From Paenibacillus sp. G2S3 (lineage in GTDB: Bacteria > Bacillota > Bacilli > Paenibacillales > Paenibacillaceae): DNA of 64,000 bases. Position numbers and translations under genes: made by a program. Numbering within the stretch: position 1 is the stretch's first letter; every line of letters starts with the position of its first letter. Where the stretch lies: NCBI RefSeq assembly GCF_030123105.1, contig NZ_CP126095.1, positions 1,674,001 through 1,738,000 on the forward strand, in the 5' to 3' direction. The notes beneath the pieces were generated by a model. It did not search any database and was not told where the DNA came from. It saw only the letters and a list, made by a program, of their open reading frames with translations. Shown one piece after another: positions 36,401-45,300 of the stretch.

Positions 36401-38416
36401 AAATACGCCGCATATCTGGAGATATTGCCGAAGGATACAACACCTCCGGTCACAAAAGCCACCGTACTTGGAGAATCAATAGAAGGGGGCGTATATAAGG
36501 GCAAAGTGAATATCATCTTCGATGCGACCGACCTATCCAATGGGGGAGCTGTCGGCTGGGGGGTTAAGCGGACGGAGTACCGGCTCAACGGCGGTGCATG
36601 GAATACGGTCACTGAAAGCGTATATATTGAGAACCCAGGAACCTACGGCATTGATTACCGTTCGGTGGACAAGGCTGGCAATGTGGAAACATTCCGGCAG
36701 CTTCAGGTGACGATCATGGAGCCAACTGAAAGAGCTTCAATGGTAATCAGCGTCCCGGAAATCCTGACTGTTGGGGAGACTGGAACGGCGGTTACTTCGG
36801 TTGTATACAGCGATGGCAGCCATTATATAGTAACCGAAGGCATCATCTATGAAAGTAGCGATCCTAATGTTGCAAGTATAGGCGAAGATGGCCATATTGA
36901 AGCAAAAGGCCCAGGGATTTCGGTTATTTCCTCCGTATATGATAATATGACCGCTTCCTATCCGTTAAAAGTGTATGATTCGCTACCGGAGCTCGTCTCG
37001 ATTTCGTTAAGCGGTCCGGCATCTTTGAAAATAGGTCAGAGCGATAAGGTGGTCACTACGGCGGTATATAGCGACAATAGCCGCCATACGGTAACCGAGG
37101 GTGTGATCTACGAGAGCAGCAATAGGAAGGTAGTTACAGTAACGGCAGCGGGGCAGCTGCAAGCGCTCGTTCCGGGCATGGTTGTTATTACTGCAAAGTA
37201 CGGAGGCCAGCAGAGCAGCCTTGAGCTTCAAATTCTACAAGCGGAGCATGGAACTTCAACGGCTCCGAATCCGCAACCACAAGCGCCTTCTGTACTTGAC
37301 GAAATGCCAGGACAACTGCAACTAAATGCAGCCTCTTTGAATGATCTTTCGGCTGCGATTGTGTATGAGGGTAAATTGAGCGTGCTAGTATTGCCGGGCA
37401 TGGCAGCGGATATTCTCAAGCAGAAGCCTCTTCGGGTTGAGGCTTCTAACTTCAATGTGACCCTTCCGGCGGCGGTGCTTCAACAGCTGCAGGCATTAAT
37501 TCCTGTGGAGCAATTGGCCGGTAGCCAGATCATTCTGGAGGCTTCTGAGGTAGAAGGGGAAGTGGCACAACGAATGCTGGCCAGCGCGGAGCGACAATCC
37601 GGCGCAGAGCTGCACCAGGCAGGTGAGTTCCTTGACTTTAAGCTCTATATTGTCACAGGAGACGGGAAAAAGAGCGTCATTCAACAATTTGTAGAGCGGG
37701 TTATATTAGAGCTTAACACTCATCCTGAAGCGAACAGGACATTGCTTGGTGGCTATTACTTGCCTGATTCCGGACTAATGGAGTATATGGGCGGTTCCTG
37801 GCTGCAGGGGAAAGTGGCTCTGCATACGGAACATTCCGGTGCATATGCCGTGCTGGAATACAACAAATCGTATGACGATGTTCCCACCGGACATTGGGTA
37901 TATAAGCCTGTCCAAGAACTGTCCGCTAAACATCTGATTCAAGGCACTGGGCTAAGGAAGTTCGATCCTAATCGCTTAGTGACCCGTGCGGAATTTACGG
38001 TTATGCTTGCCCGCCTGCTGGATCTTGAAGGGGAATCATCTACAGTATTTGCAGATGTATCTGCGGATCAGTGGTATGCGGAGGAAGTGGCGCAGGCTGT
38101 AGAAGCAGGGATAGTTTACGGGGTAAGTGAAACCTACTTTGCTCCGGAATCCCATATTTCTCGCCAAGAAATGGCGGTCATGGTGATGCGCGCTTACGCG
38201 TATGTCAGTGGAAAAAAGGCTGACCTAATGCCGGTGATTCAATTTGACGACCTGAGCGCGGCTGCCACATGGGCCCGTGAATCGATAATTGCCGCCCAGG
38301 TCCTTGGATTCGTCCAGGGCCGGAGTGACCGGCAATTCGATCCGGGAGGCTCAGCAACTCGAGCTGAAAGCGCAATGATTCTGCACAATCTGCTTACAAT
38401 CAAGATTGAAAATTAA
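30449..38416 (+). CDS. Giant SLH-anchored protein with two tandem PL8 polysaccharide lyase modules
   Basis: 2655 residues. Order: signal peptide (about 1-33); CBM4/9-like carbohydrate-binding domain (about 38-205); Big_2 Ig domain (about 210-290); PL8 module A (about 295-1055); PL8 module B (about 1065-1820); DNRLRE/CBM96-like domain (about 1830-1990); Ig/OmpL47-like domain (about 1996-2090); two Big_2-like domains (about 2095-2265); linker domain; three SLH repeats (from about 2474, 2534 and 2598). PL8 covers hyaluronate, chondroitin AC/ABC and xanthan lyases. The catalytic triad is intact in both modules: Asn470/His520/Tyr529 and Asn1242/His1292/Tyr1301, offset by exactly 772 residues, each with the later RGISR or RSIAR Arg and the VETI-DNR Glu. 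Expected to sit on the S-layer and cut a uronic-acid polymer outside the cell to unsaturated products for the importer and GH88. RBS GGGGTG. Confidence 0.93.
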   Translation: MRKSSLVLVLVLIVDLFSSCVGIHYNADGKASAAASNLILNGSFENTTSALNATWTGVTDSAPVGWSLWVPTGSGKGTNKTANIKIDAGTAHDGTRSMLFDAFSTSRISINQGVTSVIPGKSYRLKVWLKTDNVTGQGAYFRTQYYNTAKVGDGPSSPKITGTHDWTLQQVLLTMPANATKLVIEPFLETGKGKLWIDDVVLEEYAGLTGIALDRTAFSMVKGDTVALLPTLSPLTAADKTVVWTSSNPEAATVDAFGNVTGTGVGSSTIKIATPDGILAAECLVNVESSDTMQAYHKLRLKWYDRLSGGQYDAEDPDIAASISAQAASAATLWESMDKSSGRTFLWSETASTTDSQFITSAYNRLKTMALAYSVEGSELYGNSSLANDIVSAINWMYTNRYNPGKSAYGNWWDWEIGTPQIVNDLMVLMYDHLTPQQINQYLAAIDAFCPDPKTGAVLGVKGTKMTGANLLDKALVVTVRGVIGNNSAKIIQGRDSIGSEYVYTTHGDGVYKDGSLVQHNNIAYTGGYGSVWLKGTADMSFLLTDSPWPITDPNVLNIYEWVAQTYEPVIYNGQFMDSVNGRGISRKGSGSARGLIVTLLRMAETAPENVALSIKQAAKEWISANMAAGNYYDGLSLSDITIVKKLMNDGKIHPRGALIKNQVFAGMDRVVHLREGYGFGLSLFSNRISAFEKGNNENLKGWYTGIGMTYLYDQDLYQYRNDFWPTVNAYRLSGTTTDGSGQGMVPVEWKSYMNPKTWVGGSSLEGLYGAAGMDFSLSQVTGSDLQGKKSWFMFDDEIVALGSGISKTTAGPQSVETIIDNRMLNEAGNNELLINGAAEPSQPGWAETVKNVQWAHLEGNVPGSDVGYYFPDAPSLLAQREARTGSWKEINTTQSDVPVTRNYLSLAFEHGDTPSNGSYSYVLLPNRDIAGTEDYSGNPDIEVLSNTKDVHAVREKKLGITAANFWNAGTVDFIKARNPASVMIQQTDQELIVSVSDPTQSQNLLSLELDVPGLTLLSKDSETEVLQASGNVVITVDVTNSIGATHVIKFNINEGEAPKDEYDELRGRWVDYLTGGSSFDPHNPDIAKSITALSDKISNQVQTGYWDTMNKQMSRTYLWSDKPGSTADAFDTAASYNRLKDMAIAFSTTGSPLYQNMQLKTDILSGLDFLYANWYNETKQEKGNWFEWEIGIPLALGDTMALMFEYLSVDQIASYTKAIDKFCPDPTKRTNQPSLMETGANRLDKALAVVLRGIHNRDSGKIKQGRDAVSQVLPYVTRGDGFYEDGSFIQHNNIAYTGSYGAVLLGDMMKMMTLLTGSSWPLTDVNLKNVYNWVTDSYEPLVYRKQMMDMVFGRSIARGNRQLVPWAHILRLASSAPPEQAARFKSMVKYWFEADTAIESYYEGLRVADIVLLQTLMNDPEVQPSGDLTVHKQFAAMDRIVHHRPGYAFGLSMSSARIANYEAGTENLKGWYTGEGMTYLYNQDLDQYADAFWPTVNAYRLPGVTSDGATRGAAKTTSKTWVGGSSIDGLYGAAGMDLDPDNSTLSGKKSWFMFDDEIVALGAGITSTDNRKVETIVDNRKLKESGDNVLTINGEVKPSALGWSESMNQVHWAHLEGNIPGSGIGYYFPDAPTIDGLQEARTGAWKDINQGGSTEPITRNYASLSIAQGTKPVDQSYSYVLLPNQDQAATARYSSNPDIEIIANTDSVQAVKEQKLELTAMNFWVPGMIESVRAKNPASIIIKESGDELTIAISDPTQSQSVVKVDVGKAALEELMKDPTVTVMQLSPRIELAIDTSGSKGKSHVIKFRIDPNAEPYEPSDSEPDEAAKTKLYVSEDAYVNGGSKAAINYSSVNYLQIRNGSGDTDRRTYLKFDLRPFVGEVGSVKLNVYGKTNDGAGTLSDIGVFGVSDDSWTEATLNYNNAPKIGNQAVLQTFSGPEQWRQFDITSWVGSEFPSDPVISLALRQVGYNLATDIRSRKNENGKYAAYLEILPKDTTPPVTKATVLGESIEGGVYKGKVNIIFDATDLSNGGAVGWGVKRTEYRLNGGAWNTVTESVYIENPGTYGIDYRSVDKAGNVETFRQLQVTIMEPTERASMVISVPEILTVGETGTAVTSVVYSDGSHYIVTEGIIYESSDPNVASIGEDGHIEAKGPGISVISSVYDNMTASYPLKVYDSLPELVSISLSGPASLKIGQSDKVVTTAVYSDNSRHTVTEGVIYESSNRKVVTVTAAGQLQALVPGMVVITAKYGGQQSSLELQILQAEHGTSTAPNPQPQAPSVLDEMPGQLQLNAASLNDLSAAIVYEGKLSVLVLPGMAADILKQKPLRVEASNFNVTLPAAVLQQLQALIPVEQLAGSQIILEASEVEGEVAQRMLASAERQSGAELHQAGEFLDFKLYIVTGDGKKSVIQQFVERVILELNTHPEANRTLLGGYYLPDSGLMEYMGGSWLQGKVALHTEHSGAYAVLEYNKSYDDVPTGHWVYKPVQELSAKHLIQGTGLRKFDPNRLVTRAEFTVMLARLLDLEGESSTVFADVSADQWYAEEVAQAVEAGIVYGVSETYFAPESHISRQEMAVMVMRAYAYVSGKKADLMPVIQFDDLSAAATWARESIIAAQVLGFVQGRSDRQFDPGGSATRAESAMILHNLLTIKIEN

Positions 38417-38429
38417 GAATTCAAAGCCA

Positions 38430-38470
38430 GGGTTTTGGGATGGTTCAGTAGAACCATTCCAGAGCCCTTT
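38430..38470 (+). terminator. Rho-independent terminator
   Basis: GGGATGGTTC-AGTA-GAACCATTCC perfect-loop stem extended by GGGTTTT / AGAGCCC, followed by TTTTG, 14 bp after the PL8 protein stop. Confidence 0.82.
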
Positions 38471-38583
38471 TGACGTTTATAGAAGTCTCCGGATGACCTC
38501 TTAAAATTAAACCGATTGTAATGACGTTTCATTTCTACTTGGTTTGTGAATAATAGGAGATTGAATAGAAAGGAGCATTAGAG

Positions 38584-39291
38584 ATGCAGGCGCATATGGA
38601 TATTGTGCTTCGTACTGTGGTCGCTATGATCATGCTGCTTGTGATAGCTAAGATATTGGGTAAACAAACGATTTCTAATTTGACGTTTCATGATTTCGTG
38701 ACAGGCATTATATTAGGATCGCTTGCGGCAAACCTGGCTTTTAATAAAGACCTGAAGTCGTCATATATGATCGTGGCGCTTATTGTTATCACAGCTACAT
38801 CCTTTCTGCTGTCTATCATCGCTATAAAGAGTCGTAGAATGAGAAGCTGGATCTCAGGATCACCCACGGTACTTATCGAAAACGGGAAAATTCTTGAAGG
38901 GAATATGAAAAAGGTAAGGTATTCGTTGGACTCTTTGGATCAGGCAATGAGGGAAAAGGAGATTTTTAATCTAGAGGTAATAGAGTACGCCGTGCTAGAG
39001 GATAACGGAATGGTGTCTGTATTAAAGAAACAAGAATACCAATATGTTACCCGAAAAGATTTGAAGCTTCATTCGGTCTCTCAGAGCTTTCCCGTTGAAT
39101 TAATTATGGATGGAATACTAATGGAAAATAATCTTAAAGAGAATGGACTGACTAAAGAATGGCTGGAGAACGAATTAAGGCGAAAGGGGAAAGGGATCTC
39201 CGACGTATTTTACGGGGTAAGAGGAACGCAGCAGCAGCTTGTTTTTGATTATTATGAAGACGGGATAAACAAACCGATTGATAAAGAATAG
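38584..39291 (+). CDS. DUF421 (YetF/YkjA-like) membrane protein
   Basis: 235 residues: three N-terminal membrane helices (about 7-85) with the conserved GKQTISNLTFHDFVTGIILGSLAA segment, then a soluble DUF421 domain with GSPTVLIENGKILEGNMKK and LDSLDQAMREKEIFNLEVIEYAVLEDNGMVSVL. Relatives in Bacillus are linked to spore membrane and germination functions, but many paralogues exist and no role can be fixed here. RBS AAGGAG. It stands alone between the PL8 terminator and the GH51 promoter. Confidence 0.85.
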   Translation: MQAHMDIVLRTVVAMIMLLVIAKILGKQTISNLTFHDFVTGIILGSLAANLAFNKDLKSSYMIVALIVITATSFLLSIIAIKSRRMRSWISGSPTVLIENGKILEGNMKKVRYSLDSLDQAMREKEIFNLEVIEYAVLEDNGMVSVLKKQEYQYVTRKDLKLHSVSQSFPVELIMDGILMENNLKENGLTKEWLENELRRKGKGISDVFYGVRGTQQQLVFDYYEDGINKPIDKE

Positions 39292-39309
39292 ATTCATTCA
39301 TATTGGAGA

Positions 39310-39367
39310 TTGACGGATCGCTGAGGACCGCTCTATAATGTTTGTATAATTATTAATTAGTTAATAA
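39310..39367 (+). promoter_or_regulatory. SigA-type promoter with overlapping palindrome before GH51 gene
   Basis: TTGACG (39310-39315), 18-bp spacer, TATAAT (39334-39339). The palindrome TTATTAATTAGTTAATAA (39350-39367; 7-bp perfect arms, 4-bp spacer) covers the expected transcription start, a classic repressor position. Candidate operator for the ArsR-like regulators at 41242 or 47552. Confidence 0.6.
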
Positions 39368-39398
39368 AAATATAAATGTTGAAGGGCGGAATTTATTC

Positions 39399-40895
39399 AT
39401 GGCAGATCGCGCAATCCTTAACACAGACATTCGCAAAGGTACGATAAGCAAAAATATTTACGGACATTTCTCTGAGCATCTAGGACGTTGTATTTATGAA
39501 GGCATTTGGGTCGGAGAAGATTCACCGATTCCTAACACTAACGGTATTCGTAATGATGTTGTGAAAGCGCTTAAAGAAATACAAATTCCAGTACTCCGCT
39601 GGCCGGGTGGATGTTTTGCAGATGAATATCATTGGAAAGATGGTATTGGTGATCGCGAAGTTCGTAAGCGCATGATCAATACGCATTGGGGCGGCACGGT
39701 TGAGAATAACCATTTTGGTACACATGAATTTATGGAATTATGTGAGATGCTGGAATGTGAGCCTTATATCAATGGTAATGTGGGAAGTGGAACGGTTCAA
39801 GAGATGTCCGAATGGGTAGAGTATTTAACCTTTGGCGGTGTCTCACCGATGTCTGAGCTTCGCCAGCAGAATGGTCATCAAGAGCCTTGGGCTGTCACTT
39901 ATTTTGGCGTCGGTAATGAGAACTGGGGCTGCGGCGGGAATATGCGTCCAGAATATTATGCAGATCTCTATCGCCAATATCAAACGTATGTACGTAATTA
40001 TGGGGACAATCGTATTCACCGGATCGCTTGTGGTCCTAACGTGGATGATTATCACTGGATGGAAGTTCTGATGCGTGAGGCTACACGCTTTATGGACTCG
40101 ATTACCCTTCATTATTATACGATTCCTGGTCCAGCGTGGGAGAATAAAGGGGCAGCAACAGGCTTTGAAACTAGCGAATGGTTTAGCACTTTAGAGAAGG
40201 CCCTCCGCATGGATGAGCTGATTACTAAACATGGCGTTATTATGGACAAATATGACCCAGATAAAAGAGTAGGCCTTATCGTTGACGAATGGGGAACTTG
40301 GTATGATGTTGAGCCAGGTACGAACCCAGGATTCCTATATCAACAGAATTCGATTCGGGATGCTCTTGTAGCTGGCGTGACCCTGAATATTTTCCATAAA
40401 CACAGTGATCGGGTAAGGATGGCAAATATTGCGCAGACCATTAACGTGCTTCAAGCGGTGATTTTAACTGAAGGAGAAAAAATGCTGCTAACGCCTACCT
40501 ATCATGTATTTAATATGTTTAAAGTCCATCAGGATGCTGAGTTGTTGGATTTAACAATCGATAGTGGGACTTATAGCTTTGAGGGTCGCGAGATTCCTGA
40601 AGTATCTGCTTCAGCTTCCGTAACAGACGCTGGCATCATTCATGTCAGTCTTTGCAACTTGAATCACGCTGCATCAGCTACTGTGCCTCTCGAGCTTCGT
40701 GGTCTATCCGGGCAGAAGGTTGAAGTGACTGGCACTACGCTCACAGGTAACAAGATAGATGCTCATAATACATTTAGTCAGCCAGATGCTGTCGTACCGC
40801 AAGCTTTTACAGCCTTTACACTTGAAGGCGATTTTCTTAATGTAGAGCTGGCTCCAATGTCAGTAACTGTGCTGGAGATTACGCCGAAGGCATAA
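39399..40895 (+). CDS. GH51 alpha-N-arabinofuranosidase
   Basis: Family 51 retaining enzyme, 498 residues, removing terminal alpha-L-arabinofuranose from arabinan or arabinoxylan oligosaccharides. Motifs: [44 protein letters not shown], acid/base Glu174 in [10 protein letters not shown], and nucleophile Glu297 in [14 protein letters not shown]-terminal beta-sandwich. No signal peptide, so it works on imported oligosaccharides, downstream of the surface arabinanase at 42328-47094. Symbols abfA and abf2 are used for close relatives; I leave it unnamed. It is followed 13 bp later by a small Cys-rich gene. Confidence 0.94.
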   Translation: MADRAILNTDIRKGTISKNIYGHFSEHLGRCIYEGIWVGEDSPIPNTNGIRNDVVKALKEIQIPVLRWPGGCFADEYHWKDGIGDREVRKRMINTHWGGTVENNHFGTHEFMELCEMLECEPYINGNVGSGTVQEMSEWVEYLTFGGVSPMSELRQQNGHQEPWAVTYFGVGNENWGCGGNMRPEYYADLYRQYQTYVRNYGDNRIHRIACGPNVDDYHWMEVLMREATRFMDSITLHYYTIPGPAWENKGAATGFETSEWFSTLEKALRMDELITKHGVIMDKYDPDKRVGLIVDEWGTWYDVEPGTNPGFLYQQNSIRDALVAGVTLNIFHKHSDRVRMANIAQTINVLQAVILTEGEKMLLTPTYHVFNMFKVHQDAELLDLTIDSGTYSFEGREIPEVSASASVTDAGIIHVSLCNLNHAASATVPLELRGLSGQKVEVTGTTLTGNKIDAHNTFSQPDAVVPQAFTAFTLEGDFLNVELAPMSVTVLEITPKA

Positions 40896-40908
40896 GGTGG
40901 GTGTTATC

Positions 40909-41181
40909 ATGTCAACAACATCTGCATGCAAGGGGTGTCGAGACGATTATAAGGTTACCGAAGCACAGATAGAGCGTATCCTGTCATCATCCATGTTTAA
41001 GACAGAGCTTTGTGTTCCAGATGAAGTTTACGCTGAACGGATTTCTCTTTGTGGAACTTGCCCTAAGCTGCATGAGGGTGTGACTTGCGTCGCTTGTGGC
41101 TGCATTATTCCTGTTGTAGCTAAGCTTAAGGAACGTGCCTGTCCACTGCCTGGTGGCGGATTATGGGGATCCTTCATTTAA
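40909..41181 (+). CDS. Small cysteine-rich protein (DUF6171-like)
   Basis: 90 residues with metal-binding-type Cys pairs: CKGC near the N-terminus, then LCGTCPKLHEGVTCVACGC and a final Cys in ERACPLPGGGLWGSF. The spacing suggests one or two zinc sites. Similar small proteins occur widely in Paenibacillus as domains of unknown function. Start is the ATG at 40909 with AAGGTGG upstream. It is only 13 bp behind the GH51 gene and so is cotranscribed, but a link with arabinose metabolism is not obvious. It ends at a terminator. Confidence 0.75.
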   Translation: MSTTSACKGCRDDYKVTEAQIERILSSSMFKTELCVPDEVYAERISLCGTCPKLHEGVTCVACGCIIPVVAKLKERACPLPGGGLWGSFI

Positions 41182-41196
41182 CATGAAATAAGGTAA

Positions 41197-41246
41197 AATA
41201 AGAGCCGCATTCGACTCTCCAAGTGGGAGATGAATGCGGCTTTATT
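41197..41246. terminator. Bidirectional rho-independent terminator
   Basis: GCCGCATTC pairs with GAATGCGGC, with inner CTC / GAG pairing and A/T runs outside. It lies between the Cys-rich gene and the convergent ArsR-like regulator, overlapping the regulator's stop codon. Confidence 0.85.
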
Positions 41247-42156
41247 CATGAGTATCTGTATAGAACAGCTCAACGATTAGATCGTCGTTATAGTTGCCAA
41301 AGCCTTTGCCAAAAAGGGTAATGCCGCCAATATGCTCGGCCTCTTCATCGACGGAAAGCTTGAAAGTCCATTGCTTGTTGCGAATGTTCACTTGATCCAG
41401 CGTAACGTCGGACAGTTTCAGGCCGTCCATAAACGTGCCTTTAGGTGTAATGCGCAGCTGCTTAAGAAGGCCGTATTGATTCGTGAGTGCTGGCCACCAA
41501 GCTGGCGTGTATTTACCACGTCTATCTCCGTAGTCACCGGGACTTGTCCAGAATCCAAGCTGCACTCCGTTCAGTGTGAAAGTGATGTCGGAGGGCCAAT
41601 TATTATTAATGGAAGGCGCTTCGGAGGCAATCTCCATCGTAATGATTAGCTCCTCGGGCTGTTGACTGGAGAGAAGGAAGTTAGGGATTTTATATTCGAT
41701 ATATCCTTTGCCGAACCAGAGAATGCCAGCATTCATACGTTCGAGATCCCAGAAATAACGGGGATCATCAAAGCTGCCAATCACTTGTTCTGTAGTGGCA
41801 AGACCGCAGGTAGGCTCGATTAGGAAGTCGGAATAATGTCCAACAGGAATCTCCTTGCGGTAGCTTTTGCGCTCATTGATTTGTCTGCCTGGGAAGGTGA
41901 TTTCGGCACTTTCAGCAGCCAGCGTACAGATCTTTTGCAGACCACTTCGTCCAGGTGCCATATGTGTCTGGATAAGTCCTGCCGCTTCCAGCTTACGCAC
42001 ATGCATAGTCATAATGGCGCTGCTCAAATTTACCGCAGCAGCCAATTCCTTGACATTCATTGGATTCTCGGCAAGCAAGCGCAGCAGGTGCAGACGAACT
42101 GAACTGGCTAAAGCTTCGTAGACGGGAAGGGATTCTTCCGACAGGTCAAGTTTCAT
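41242..42156 (-). CDS. ArsR-like winged-helix regulator with large C-terminal domain (copy 1)
   Basis: 304 residues. Residues about 12-75 are an ArsR-type winged helix (VYEALASSVRLHLLRLLAENPMNVKELAAAVNLSSAIMTMHVRKLEAAGLI). The remaining 200 residues are not a metal sensor: there is no Cys-rich ELCVC motif. They contain PVGHYSDF, EPTCGLATTEQVIG, NWPSDITFTLNGVQLGFWTSPGD and YTPAWWP, which look like a beta-rich ligand domain. The paralogue at 47552-48457 shares all these motifs. Both flank the arabinan genes, so they probably sense arabino-oligosaccharides or arabinose (inference). RBS TTGGAGG. Its own promoter (42195-42223) carries an AGTTAATGATTAT site suggesting autoregulation. Confidence 0.8.
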   Translation of the reverse strand: MKLDLSEESLPVYEALASSVRLHLLRLLAENPMNVKELAAAVNLSSAIMTMHVRKLEAAGLIQTHMAPGRSGLQKICTLAAESAEITFPGRQINERKSYRKEIPVGHYSDFLIEPTCGLATTEQVIGSFDDPRYFWDLERMNAGILWFGKGYIEYKIPNFLLSSQQPEELIITMEIASEAPSINNNWPSDITFTLNGVQLGFWTSPGDYGDRRGKYTPAWWPALTNQYGLLKQLRITPKGTFMDGLKLSDVTLDQVNIRNKQWTFKLSVDEEAEHIGGITLFGKGFGNYNDDLIVELFYTDTHE

Positions 42157-42186
42157 TGATGGCCTCCAATTTAGTTCAAGACGTAT

Positions 42187-42223
42187 AGTTAATGATTATA
42201 TTATTTAAATGCTTGTTTTACAA
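42187..42223 (-). promoter_or_regulatory. Promoter of ArsR-like regulator copy 1 with candidate operator
   Basis: Reading the minus strand: TTGTAA (-35, 42223-42218), 17-bp spacer, TATAAT (-10, 42200-42195), then ATAATCATTAACT overlapping the -10 and start region. This last sequence resembles the TAATCATT / AATGATTA pair before the ABC operon at 48668-48701. Confidence 0.55.
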
Positions 42224-42277
42224 TACGAAGATGAGAAATTTTCTGGATGCTCTTTCACATGGAGCGCCTGATTCGAG

Positions 42278-42303
42278 AAAAAAGAACGGAGCCTGAGGCT
42301 CCG
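42278..42303 (-). terminator. Rho-independent terminator of the arabinanase gene
   Basis: On the minus strand CGGAGCC-TCA-GGCTCCG is a perfect stem followed by TTCTTTTTT. It lies 25 bp past the stop codon of the SLH-arabinanase gene. Confidence 0.85.
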
Positions 42304-42327
42304 CTCTCTTTCGAAATGATGATTCTC

Positions 42328-45300
42328 TTAATTTACATTCGAGTTATACTCTGTCAGTATTTCGTCTGATTTGAGTGCTCTGCTGTAAATCTTCAGTTCA
42401 TCAACCATTCCCTTGTAAGGTGCATCCCAATAGTTGACGCCCAGAGCGAATACACCATTCTTGCTCTTAAACACATTCGGGAAGCCCTCACCAGAGAATT
42501 GCTCAACTCCGTCGAGGTATACCTTCACGGTACCGTTGTTGACCGTAAACGCTACATACGTCCATTTATTTTCTGGAATCTTCATAGCGGAAACAGCATC
42601 ATACCATGCCTCGCCAGACCATAGCAGGGTTTTACCTCCGCCGTTCTGTGGAACGAAGCTGATCCAGCTGTTTATCGAAGCAGCACCGAAGAAAGTTGTC
42701 GTTGCATCAGTAAGCTGCTCAGGGTTTAACCACATAGATACGGTATAGGTATTACTGTTAATTAATCCATTAGGTAACCGGATCCCGGAAACACCGTCAA
42801 ATACTGCTGCTTGATTAGTGATACCGCTACCGTAAGTGATGTTACCTACAGTTGGTGACTCGATTTTTATTCCCGTAACCTGGCCAGTACCGACCAACTG
42901 GAGGGAGTCATCAAGGTTTCCATCAAAAGCATAATAGGCTACTTTTCCATCCGTAACTGTTACCTTATAGTCTGCTGAGACACCACTACCATCAGTAGCA
43001 GTAGCAGTAATCACTGCTTCGCCACCGACCGTTAGTGCTGTTACGGTTCCGGTTGTAGCATCAACTGAAACGGCGCTAGGATCACTAGAACTCCAAGTAA
43101 GATTCTTATTTCCGGCATTGGTAGGCATTACTTTTACTTGAGGAGTAAAGATATTCCCTACAGCCACATCCATTTCTGCATCACTTATAGATATCGTACT
43201 TACTTTAACATTGCTGTCAGGCTCACCGTTTACTAGCAAGTCTACAGCTTCAGCGGAAAGTGCACTTTCGTAAACACGCAGGTTATCAATCAGCCCTTTG
43301 TAAGGGATATCCCAATAGTTAACACCCAGGGCGAATACTGCATCCGCGCTGTCAAATACATCCGTAAATCCTTTTCCAGTGTACTTCAATACTCCGTTTA
43401 CATAGAGCTTCACAGTCCCGGCATCGTAAGTGAAAGCTATATGCGACCATTGGTTAACTGGAATCTGCATGCCGGCTTCTGCATCGTGGAAGGTTTGGCT
43501 ACCAAACCACATCCGGGTAGTAGCTCCACCGTTTCCATAAGGCAAGAGACTAATCCAATTCGTATCTGTTGTAGCACCAAAGAAGGCTGTAGTGAATGGA
43601 GTCAATTCTTGTGGGTTAAGCCACATGCCTACTGTGTAGGTGTTGCCTTTAATCAAACCATTTGGCAGGCGAATACCGGAGCTACCGTCGAATTTAGCTG
43701 CAAGACCAACTTCACCTGTCTCATAGGTGATGTTCCCACCAGTATTATTAATCCGATTGCCGGTAATTGTACCCTTATCCGTACGATCTCCGTTCTCTGA
43801 AAGATCTCCTTCAAAATCATACGCGGCCACCAAACCGTCTTCCAGCACATTGCCGGTCAGTTCCATTACAACGATAGTAAAGGTTTTAGTTGCAACAGAC
43901 TCACCCAGTGCAATCGTAGCAGTAAGTTCAACAGTTGCGTTTCCGGGTCCTTTTTCAGGACGAGTAACTGAACCATCGTTTCCTACTACGGCTTCATTGG
44001 AAGATGACCATGTAATTACGGTACCTCTTACAGCCTCAGTTGGGAGCGTAAGATTTTTGTATACTTTACTTGTGTTACCCAAGCTTAAGCTATCTTTAAT
44101 ATTGGATACAATTTGATCCGTGCTCAGCAGTTCAATTTGGCTGCCCCAGACGGTAACACCCTTATTGGACATGGCTGTGAAAGTCATAACATTGCTCTGA
44201 CGAGAGGAATCCCATTGCTTCACGAATACACCTTTGTAGAGATTTTGTACTGTAGCTCCGTTTTCTGTTTCATTGAGGAGTAGGTCAGCGTAATACTCTC
44301 CTTTTAGCTCCCAAGAACCGGTTACGGATCCTGTAATGGTTCCATCACTGCGCAGTTCGATATCTGCTGTAGATTTGATTTTAGCAGAAGTATCTTTCCC
44401 ATGATTCACGAACTGATAAGCGTTGGCAACATCTTCCACCTTAACAGCTGTGATCGTTTCACCTGTGAAACGGTGAGGTGAAGTGATTGGCCATCCATCT
44501 TCGTTTGTGAACATTTGATGCACACGAAGCTCATGTGTTTCGCCACGCTGCGGGAAACGAGTGTGGAAGAAGTTGAAGATTTTACCGGTCCCTTCGTCGT
44601 AATTTACTGAATTATGGCCTGATGCTACATAGCCGTAGGTTTGGAATTCAGGATCACTATTCAGATTGGTGAACATGAAGTTCCCGAGCACTTTGTTGCC
44701 AATCGCTGAATGGTCAGTGCTTGTTGCGAGTACTGCGCTCTGTCCGGCAGCATCCACATAAGGGCCGTCCGGATTTGTTGAACGGAATTGCCGCATGTTG
44801 TAACCACCGTCGGACGCTAGTCCTCCATAAGTTACATACAAGAAGTAGTAACCTGTATTCTTGTCGTAAACGATATATGGGCCTTCACCCGATTTGGTCA
44901 TACCGCCTGAAATATGGGTACCGAAATATCGGTCAATTAGACGTCCATCAGCGGTCTTACCATCTTTACCCGGATATTTAGGCTCGCCGGTAGCTGGATC
45001 GATTTCTAGAATAAATATGCCGCCTGACCATGATCCATAAGTCATCCACAGCTTGCCATCTTTATCGTAGAATAACGTCGGGTCAATTGCATTTGTATAC
45101 ATTTTGTTCTTATAAGAACCGCCTGCGTCAAACCAATCGGGGCTGGCACCTTCTAATGTTCCGTTATCAATAAGCTTCTGAATATTAGTGTTGGTCCATT
45201 TTTTATTGATTTTGCTGTTTGTATCGTAATCCTCTTCCTTGGTGAAACCGGAATAAATTACGGTATTTCCATAGGTGTAAGGACCTTCAATATTTTGCGA

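Noticed and set aside
30449..38416. Calling the PL8 protein a xanthan lyase
   Set aside because: Xanthan use needs an alpha-mannosidase and an endo-xanthanase/glucanase, none of which occur in the window, whereas fucosidase and beta-galactosidase do.
41242..42156. Reading the ArsR-like proteins as metal-responsive repressors
   Set aside because: The ELCVC-type metal motif and other Cys/His clusters are missing, and the neighbours are glycan genes.
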